Source: a virus
DNA length: 22,851 nt
Direction: 5' to 3' (one strand)
Virus record (IMG/VR): IMGVR_UViG_3300028025_001665
Coordinates: 1-22,851 of that record
Part shown: positions 14,919 to 20,582 of the stretch, one piece after another
Numbering within the stretch: the stretch's first letter is position 1
Layout of the letters: each line of letters starts with the position of its first letter
Made by a program: the position numbers and the translations under genes
Notes under the pieces: model-generated
Seen by the model: the letters and a program-made list of their open reading frames with translations, nothing else
Database searches by the model: none
What the model was told of the DNA's origin: nothing

Positions 14919-16955
14919 TTAGCTTTTTTTAACAATTGATTGAAACCATAAATGTCGACACCATGGCGTAGTAACTCCGGTTTCCGGATTGGTATAAAAC
15001 CCACCTTTGTAAACCCAAACATCGCGATCAACTCGGCTTGAAATTGTGTTAATTTCCTCACGTGTATAAAGTCGATTCAAATCAATCAAGTTCGCGCAAA
15101 ATTCACGGCTCCCGGACATAGCGTCGGGAACATCGGTTCTCACCTGGTAACTATATCGAACCTCGAACTCCGGAACGTTTGCAGCCTCGCTGTCGATCAA
15201 GCGATCTCCTAAACTTGAAAGCTCGCCTCCGGTTACTAAACCCCATTCAGTAAGGCGCGAAATTGAAAGCGCAACATCTTTGATCTTTAATCCTGTAGCT
15301 TGCGCGATTCCGTTCCCGTCCTCACCTTTGTTTAACAGGGCTAAAATATCTTTGTCAATGTTTGAGATTCCGATTGTAATTTCTCCGATTGTAGCGAAAA
15401 CCTCATCATGTTTTTTGTAAACTTTTTCACTATCTGAATTCCATTCAATCGGAATTTTTGCGAACTCTTCAAAGTCCGAAGCGCTTTCACCAAATTCAGC
15501 GAAAACCGTTAAATCATCTTTGCTGAAAGAGTGATTTCCTTTGCATGTGCTAAAACCCGTTGTCGTAACCCCGACCATTTTTTGGGCTTGTGCTTGATCA
15601 ATTGAAGGGAACGAAGCCAGGATAATCTCAACGGCGCTATTTGAGTCGATTTCGCCAAGTTTAGCCTTGGCAACAACGTCCACAAGTGAGGCTATTTGCG
15701 CACCGTTTAAAGCTGTTTTGGATACATCGGTAACAGTTGCATCAATTACAGGCGTTACCGCTGTTGTTGGCGCTGTTTCCGTAGCTGTTGGCGTTGGTGC
15801 GTTGTTTATTGTTATGCTACTTTCAGGCGTTGCATTGTTTACAGCGTCCTCAATTGGTTTTACTTCTACTAATTGGACCTCACCAACAAAGCCGGAAAGT
15901 TTTGCCATTTTATTAAGCATCCAATTTATGCGGGCCTGGCGTTGCATGACGTAAGTTTTTTTGAATACCTCAAACAATTGAGCGCTTTCAGCTGCATTAA
16001 ATGAGCCCTGCTGCATTACTCCGAATAATGTGGGGCTAACTACTCCATGAGCAATTAAAATGTTTTGAAGCGTCGCGGTATTCGTAACCGTGTAACGCTT
16101 ATCGAGATCATTCCCATTCAAAGGCATTACCATAGGAGCCCGATCTTTGCCCTCCGCAAAAGTGATAATTATTTCACCGGCATTTTCGGCGCCCTGGCTT
16201 GGCGCTTTAATGTCGTTTTTGATTTTTTGAATTTCCTCCTCCGTTTCTGGTTCGCCATCTGTAAAGACAATCATTGTACCGGATGAAAATGAGTTTTGGA
16301 TTAAGGCGTTATTGTATTTGTTTAAATTCCAATCCGTTTCAATTGCTGAGATCCCGGAATAATAGGGAGGCTTTGGATAAACGCCCAACTCTTTGCGGTT
16401 CTTTTTTGTTGGATCCTTGTAATAAATAAAGAATGATCCGGATGTTTGGTTTTCATCTAAAACCGAATAGCTTCTATAGCCTGTTTTTTCCGGATCCTGG
16501 TTCTGAGCGTTCCAATCGTTTGATAAATAAACAATCGTTTGATCGATATTAAATCGACACGCATCCATTGGCAAATGTTCCCACTTAACAACGCGCGTTC
16601 CCTCCATGTCATAGGTTCCCTTTACGATAAAACCGCCGTATCTTTCGCCATCCTCACAAATTGCCTCCGCAATTTCGTTAATGTCAAAATCGCTGTATTC
16701 ATTCAATAAAAAAGCCTCCAAATCACCGGAAAGAATTTCAACGCCACCGCCGGCAATATAGCGAACTTTGTTTTTTATGATTCCCCCGTGAACCGGTGAA
16801 CCCTCCGTTAAATCATTAAGGAAAAAAGGATAGTCATTTTTTCGGCCCCATTTTATAAAGCCTTTGGTATCTTTTTCCTCCGTTGGTTTTGGCGCCACCT
16901 TTGCGAAGCTGGTGCGCTCAATTGTTTTCGGGGTTCTAGTTTTCGAGTTCTCCAT
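14919..16955 (-). CDS. Portal protein with C-terminal winged-helix-like and Cys/His extension (block B)
   Basis: I start this at the ATG at 16955 (678 residues), which overlaps the upstream stop by 20 bases; the longer frame runs deep into the previous gene. Residues about 30-370 match PBSX/SPP1-type portals: GFIKWGRKNDYPFFLNDL near the N-terminus, IIKNKVRYIAGGGVEI, ISAIETDWNLNKYNNALIQN, and VSPTLFGVMQQGSFNAAES. A Pro/Thr/Ala linker (about 370-405) leads to LNGAQIASLVDVVAKAKLGE (about 416-435), a helical segment common in portal C-termini. Residues about 531-578 resemble a small winged-helix fold, and about 612-675 carry SGSREFC and TPWCRHLWFQSIV with conserved Cys and His. It is unrelated to the block A portal. 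Confidence 0.85.
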   Translation of the reverse strand: MENSKTRTPKTIERTSFAKVAPKPTEEKDTKGFIKWGRKNDYPFFLNDLTEGSPVHGGIIKNKVRYIAGGGVEILSGDLEAFLLNEYSDFDINEIAEAICEDGERYGGFIVKGTYDMEGTRVVKWEHLPMDACRFNIDQTIVYLSNDWNAQNQDPEKTGYRSYSVLDENQTSGSFFIYYKDPTKKNRKELGVYPKPPYYSGISAIETDWNLNKYNNALIQNSFSSGTMIVFTDGEPETEEEIQKIKNDIKAPSQGAENAGEIIITFAEGKDRAPMVMPLNGNDLDKRYTVTNTATLQNILIAHGVVSPTLFGVMQQGSFNAAESAQLFEVFKKTYVMQRQARINWMLNKMAKLSGFVGEVQLVEVKPIEDAVNNATPESSITINNAPTPTATETAPTTAVTPVIDATVTDVSKTALNGAQIASLVDVVAKAKLGEIDSNSAVEIILASFPSIDQAQAQKMVGVTTTGFSTCKGNHSFSKDDLTVFAEFGESASDFEEFAKIPIEWNSDSEKVYKKHDEVFATIGEITIGISNIDKDILALLNKGEDGNGIAQATGLKIKDVALSISRLTEWGLVTGGELSSLGDRLIDSEAANVPEFEVRYSYQVRTDVPDAMSGSREFCANLIDLNRLYTREEINTISSRVDRDVWVYKGGFYTNPETGVTTPWCRHLWFQSIVKKS

Positions 16956-17292
16956 TGTATATTTTATCAATTGCGTTTTCTGAATAATCGTGATCGATTG
17001 GATCCGTTCCAAATACTTCGGCGCGTCCGATCTCACAAATTACGCCTGTTTGTTCCTCCGTTATTTTGTACGTGTATTGTCCCTCAAATGGAAACGTAAG
17101 ATTCACGCCCTCCTCCAGGATAAACAAATCGTATCTGGGAACGCTTTGAGAAATATTGTTAAGCGTTGCCGTTACCACCGCGCGCGATTGCGAGTGAGTG
17201 AATTCCCATTCAAAGATTGGGTTTAAAACTGTTGTTAATTCAGATGCCGTTACCGTCAATTGGTTGACTTGGCCCTTTTTTATTTTCAACAT
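16936..17292 (-). CDS. Small conserved structural-region protein (block B)
   Basis: I take the ATG at 17292 (118 residues), preceded by AAAAGAA, over the in-frame ATG at 17319. The start of the protein, MLKIKKGQVNQLTVT, and the later EWEFTH, RYDLFILEEG, FPFEGQYTYKI and EIGRAEVFG segments form an even beta-rich pattern that I recognise as common in Bacteroidota phage head-tail regions, where its role is not defined. It overlaps the preceding small gene by 53 bases and the portal start by 20. It may be a head decoration or neck component; I cannot go further. Confidence 0.75.
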   Translation of the reverse strand: MLKIKKGQVNQLTVTASELTTVLNPIFEWEFTHSQSRAVVTATLNNISQSVPRYDLFILEEGVNLTFPFEGQYTYKITEEQTGVICEIGRAEVFGTDPIDHDYSENAIDKIYNGELEN

Positions 17293-17431
17293 TTCTTTTG
17301 ATTTTTTTCTCGAACACATCGAATTTTAAAGCCTTGTAAACGCCCTCATTTCCCTCGGAAATTGTAAACCATTTACCAAAATTTTCATGTTTGATTTTCA
17401 TCCCCAAACATTCCTTTCTAATCTTTGCCAT
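17240..17431 (-). CDS. Small protein, function unknown
   Basis: The frame is open from 17455, but that ATG sits inside the terminator hairpin. I use the ATG at 17431 (63 residues); an ATG at 17401 (53 residues, MKIKHENFGKWFTISEGNEG) is also plausible. The core is basic, with FDVFEKKIKRNVENKKG, and the C-terminus is Pro/Gly-rich. An exact TAnnTTTG match (TACCTTTG, 17442-17435) lies just upstream but without a -33 element; if it were a promoter, the 17401 start would be favoured. The gene overlaps its downstream neighbour by 53 bases. No function is apparent. Confidence 0.5.
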   Translation of the reverse strand: MAKIRKECLGMKIKHENFGKWFTISEGNEGVYKALKFDVFEKKIKRNVENKKGPSQPIDGNGI

Positions 17432-17441
17432 TTTCAAAGGT

Positions 17442-17474
17442 ATTAAAAAAGGCAAAGCGTAAAACTTTGCCTTT
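17442..17474 (-). terminator. Terminator behind the putative tail tube gene, probably bidirectional
   Basis: On the minus strand AAAGGCAAAG pairs perfectly with CTTTGCCTTT around a seven-base loop, and the 3' arm continues into a run of six T residues. On the plus strand the 3' arm is also followed by a T run, so it may act in both directions. It begins about 20 bases after the stop of the 175-residue gene. Confidence 0.75.
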
Positions 17475-17494
17475 CATTTTTTTAAATTCAATGA

Positions 17495-18022
17495 TTAAAC
17501 CGCTTGTCCTAATAATGTATTCCAAACAGACGCCGCAACATCTGGGACCTCATTATCCTCCATTGATGTCATAACGATTGTATGTCCGTTACGATCGGCT
17601 ACAGCTGTTCCCGTTCCTGCCTCTGAAGCTTCGCGGATCTGTAAACCTTGATCCAATCCAAGTGCGATAATATCGCCATTTCTTTTCTCAACTAATGCAA
17701 CTAATTCATTTTGCGCTAACAAATGAATTTCAGCGCGAAGCTCTTTCGTGTCATTGTTAAGGATCATTGAAAGAGTTTGCTCATAATACAAAGCACCGTT
17801 ATCATTTGCGCGAACCGGATAAGTTGCGTTTGATAAATCTCTTTTCAATTTGTAGTGGTAGGTGTCGCCTGTTACCGTCATTGCAGTGATTTCATTCGCT
17901 ACGATTGTTGGATTACTTGCGCCCGTTAATTGATCTTTGGTAAAGAATAAAACCGATTTGATCCCGCCTTTTCCAACGGTACAAATTCTGTCATTCCATC
18001 CAGCTGATAAAGTACAACTCAT
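17495..18022 (-). CDS. Probable major tail tube protein (block B)
   Basis: This 175-residue protein begins MSCTLSAGWNDRICTVGKGG and contains GIKSVLFF (about 20-27), YEQTLSMILNNDTKELRAEIHLLAQNELVALVEKRNGDIIALGLD (about 79-123), and DRNGHTIVMTSMEDNEVP (about 142-159). The beta-strand/helix/beta-strand pattern, the GGI near the start, and the 'DRNGxTxxxTGxE' ending match a family of Bacteroidota phage tail tube-like proteins as I recall them. It is the first gene after the capsid gene, with hairpins on both sides, which suits a highly expressed structural protein. A head decoration protein is the main alternative. Confidence 0.7.
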   Translation of the reverse strand: MSCTLSAGWNDRICTVGKGGIKSVLFFTKDQLTGASNPTIVANEITAMTVTGDTYHYKLKRDLSNATYPVRANDNGALYYEQTLSMILNNDTKELRAEIHLLAQNELVALVEKRNGDIIALGLDQGLQIREASEAGTGTAVADRNGHTIVMTSMEDNEVPDVAASVWNTLLGQAV

Positions 18023-18042
18023 GTTTTTTATTTTAAGGGTTA

Positions 18043-18062
18043 AAAGGGGGCGAACCCCCTTT
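18043..18062 (-). terminator. UUCG-capped hairpin after block B major capsid gene
   Basis: On the minus strand AAAGGGGG pairs with CCCCCTTT around a TTCG tetraloop, 14 bases after the capsid stop. The T run beyond the stem is short, so it may be an attenuating terminator or a stabilising 3' end rather than a full stop. Confidence 0.5.
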
Positions 18063-18075
18063 GAAAATTAATTGA

Positions 18076-19038
18076 TTAGTCTAAAACAAAAACACCCATT
18101 TCATTCAAGTAAGGCACCTGAACACCCGCTTTGAATTTGATTCGGATATAAAGTTTATCATCATCCTGAGAATACCATAATTCAAAGTTACTTGAATCAG
18201 ATGCTAAATCCGTTCCAAAGGTAAACGCTGAACGTTTTCCGATGAACACGCGAGAATCACCATTCAATCCTGGAACACGCTCAACAACTAAGTCGGTACC
18301 TGGTAAGATAACGCTTGTCATTGTTGCCATGTCATTCGGCGAGTAATGAAAGAAATTAAGATCAACTAAATTCTTGATTAAGAAATTAAAGTTCTCACGT
18401 CCACAAAATGCGATTTTCTCCGGGCTGTCCGCGATTGCTGCAGGCATTGACGTAAACATGTCATAGAATAAATCGTAAGCATTACCCGCGTTGATTGCTG
18501 TTGCGTTTGAAGGGTTCAAATTCGCCGCGCCATTTGCAACGGTGATAATTGAAGCAAATCCGTTCATGAATGCAAGGTTTCCTGAACCTGTCGTTTTGTT
18601 ACCTCTCCAAATTAACTTGTCTAATTCCAAAGCATGTAAAGACAATAAATAACTTGTGATTTGTTGCTCAAAAGGTAGCTCTTTATTTTGAGCCATTGCG
18701 CCATTTGGTAACGCTAATTGAGTCCAAAATCCAACTAGGTCATCATTACAAAATCCTTTTTTGAATCCAATCGGTTCAACTGTGATTTGACGATCCGAGA
18801 AAATTGTATTTCCTAAATCTGTCATGTCGCAATCAGCTGTTTGGTAAATAACCTCATCTGAAAGCAATTTTAATTTTTCTGATCCTTTAACGCCTTCTTG
18901 CGTTTTGATCAATTGAAGCGTGCGCGCTTCAGATACTTGGCGAACAATAAGTTCGTTTCTTTGCTCATCTACATAAGCTCCCAAATCGCTCACATCGTAA
19001 GCAAATTTGTCTTTGATAATTTGTTTTAAACCAGCCAT
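18076..19038 (-). CDS. Major capsid protein (block B, HK97-type)
   Basis: This 320-residue protein is the likely shell subunit of the block B head. Its ATG has the A-rich leader AAAAAAGAAAAA. The N-terminus (MAGLKQIIKDKFAYDVSDLG) leads to a helix (RNELIVRQVSEARTLQLIKTQEG), followed by beta segments and SYLLSLHALELDKLIWRGN (about 147-165). NAGNAYDLFYDMFTSMP and PEKIAFCGRENFNFLIKNL fit an A-domain. VILPGTDLVVERVPGLNG and ELWYSQDDDKLYIRIKFKAGVQVPYLNEMGVFVLD form the typical HK97-fold end. Upstream protease and scaffold genes support the role. It shares no recognisable sequence with the capsid protein at 795-2231. Confidence 0.85.
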   Translation of the reverse strand: MAGLKQIIKDKFAYDVSDLGAYVDEQRNELIVRQVSEARTLQLIKTQEGVKGSEKLKLLSDEVIYQTADCDMTDLGNTIFSDRQITVEPIGFKKGFCNDDLVGFWTQLALPNGAMAQNKELPFEQQITSYLLSLHALELDKLIWRGNKTTGSGNLAFMNGFASIITVANGAANLNPSNATAINAGNAYDLFYDMFTSMPAAIADSPEKIAFCGRENFNFLIKNLVDLNFFHYSPNDMATMTSVILPGTDLVVERVPGLNGDSRVFIGKRSAFTFGTDLASDSSNFELWYSQDDDKLYIRIKFKAGVQVPYLNEMGVFVLD

Positions 19039-19067
19039 TTTTTTCTTTTTTAATGGGTTAATAAAAT

Positions 19068-19919
19068 TTATTTTTTCAATGAATCAAGCATTCTTTTTTG
19101 ATTAGCATTAAACTCGGTTGATTCGATTCGAGTGAAACGCTCATTTTCTTTTGATTTGTCGCTCGGTGCGTTTGCTACTTTTTCAAAGCGTCCTTTGATC
19201 TCAGCAAATTCTAAAGCCTGTTTTTCGATTTGTTCGGATAGTTCACCAACAATTGCGCTAACTTGTTCAACTACATTGAACACGCCGTTTGTGATCTCCT
19301 TTGCCTCAGCTACCGCCGCGCTCATCTCCTCTGTGGATGCTTGAACTTGTGCGGGATCTGTTGGCGCTGCCTCATCCAAAAACATTCTTACAACTCCGGC
19401 GCCATCAACTAGGAATCTTTTTCCCTCCGCTGTTTCGTATTCGCCAGCCATTACGCTATAAACGTCGGTTGTTTCGCCGTATGTATAAGAATACGTCAAC
19501 GCGGTTCCAACTTCAATTGTATCTTGATCAACAGTCATGGACCATTTGGAAACCTCCATGATTTGCGCAAAATGCAAAATTTCCTTTTTCGAAAAAACTT
19601 CCGCTTTTGTTTCCGCTGCTCCTTCGTCTCCTGCTCCGTCTTTTGATAATCCTGTTTCCTCAATCACCTCAACGATGATTCCTTCAGCATCTAAAACAAT
19701 GCTTTTTCCTGCAAAGTCGCCCGTCAACATGTGGGTTCCTTCTGGAGCCGGCACGCTCGTTTCTCCATCAACTACAAAAACCGCCACACCTGGAGCAAGA
19801 TCACCCTCCCAAGTTAAAACAGTTCCATCCTCCAAAGTTGACTCGGAAAACTTTCCGGTTGTTATTTTCGCTTTGATCTGATTCATCAAGCTGAAAATTG
19901 TTTCAAGTTTCTTTTTCAT
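19068..19919 (-). CDS. Scaffold-like head protein with duplicated beta domain (block B)
   Basis: This 283-residue protein has two similar beta-rich units. The first spans about 22-86 (LEDGTVLTWEGDLAPGVAVF … GKSIVLDAEGIIVEV) and the second about 126-181 (IEVGTALTYSYTYGETTDVY … GKRFLVDGAGVVRMF). Between them is a charged linker, and residues about 195-283 form a helical, coiled-coil tail (VSAIVGELSEQIEKQALEFAE). It lies between the protease and capsid genes, the standard place for a scaffold. The beta units resemble a repeat I recall in Bacteroidota prophage scaffold-region proteins; whether they are packaged or removed by the protease is unknown. Confidence 0.75.
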   Translation of the reverse strand: MKKKLETIFSLMNQIKAKITTGKFSESTLEDGTVLTWEGDLAPGVAVFVVDGETSVPAPEGTHMLTGDFAGKSIVLDAEGIIVEVIEETGLSKDGAGDEGAAETKAEVFSKKEILHFAQIMEVSKWSMTVDQDTIEVGTALTYSYTYGETTDVYSVMAGEYETAEGKRFLVDGAGVVRMFLDEAAPTDPAQVQASTEEMSAAVAEAKEITNGVFNVVEQVSAIVGELSEQIEKQALEFAEIKGRFEKVANAPSDKSKENERFTRIESTEFNANQKRMLDSLKK

Positions 19920-19946
19920 AAAATTTTTGATTTCTTGTATATTGTG

Positions 19947-20564
19947 TTAAAGTGTTTCTATTAATTTAGTCAATTCCATAATTAACAGATCAAACTCATC
20001 CGGATCCGCTTTGAATCCGTTGTAAGTTGAGCCCGTTTCGTAAAGGGCAAAAACGCCCTCAATGGAAAAGCCTTTAAAATCTCCGGCCTTTGCTTTCTCG
20101 TATACATCCGCGTTTAAACATTTGTAACTAGCAATCGCGGTCCCATCGCTTTCGTCCTTAAATCGCTCCGGAGCCGTGAACCCGTTTGTTTCATCAATCA
20201 CATAAATCATTGTCATGAAAATATCATTGACAATTTCTTTATTGTTATGCTCGATGTTTACCGAATTGAAAGTTTGGCGCTGAGCCATATCCAAAACGAT
20301 GTCTTTGATTGATTGCTTTCCAAATTTCACATAATATTCCTCTTTTGTATCTTTGTTAAATCGATAAATCGGAACATCGCAAGCGATCATTACACCGGTA
20401 ATTGTTTGCTCATCGTCGTTAAAAAAGTATTGAGGCTCAACTTTGGAAAATGTTTCAAACATCCTTTCATGTGCCGGTTGTTTAACCAGGGAATTGAAAG
20501 TTATTTTCGTTTCATCATCGTTTAAATCAATTCCAATTTCGTAAAGTGGTAAATCTTTCATCAT
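19947..20564 (-). CDS. XkdF-like prohead serine protease (block B)
   Basis: This 205-residue protein probably cleaves the scaffold during head maturation. NSVNIEHNN places a catalytic-type His at residue 106, and GFSIEGVF places the nucleophilic Ser at residue 167; that His-then-Ser order matches PBSX XkdF-type proteases. Other family features include an N-terminal YEIGIDLNDDETKITFNSLV strand set, LVKQPAHE, and the ACDVPIYRFN strand. It begins MM, with the second ATG also possible. It is encoded directly before the scaffold and capsid genes, as expected. Confidence 0.85.
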   Translation of the reverse strand: MMKDLPLYEIGIDLNDDETKITFNSLVKQPAHERMFETFSKVEPQYFFNDDEQTITGVMIACDVPIYRFNKDTKEEYYVKFGKQSIKDIVLDMAQRQTFNSVNIEHNNKEIVNDIFMTMIYVIDETNGFTAPERFKDESDGTAIASYKCLNADVYEKAKAGDFKGFSIEGVFALYETGSTYNGFKADPDEFDLLIMELTKLIETL

Positions 20565-20582
20565 GTTTAAAGTGTTTTTATG

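Noticed and set aside
15667-15954. Plus-strand Val/Ala-rich 95-residue frame
   Set aside because: It is antisense to the Thr/Ala/Pro linker of the block B portal; no plus-strand gene signals are present.
17435-17442. TACCTTTG as a promoter for the small gene after the terminator
   Set aside because: It matches the Bacteroidota -7 consensus, but there is no -33 element at proper spacing and it would start RNA after the favoured ATG; a short consensus can match by chance.
19537-19881. Plus-strand 114-residue frame
   Set aside because: It is antisense to the scaffold-like gene, whose duplicated domains show the minus frame is real.
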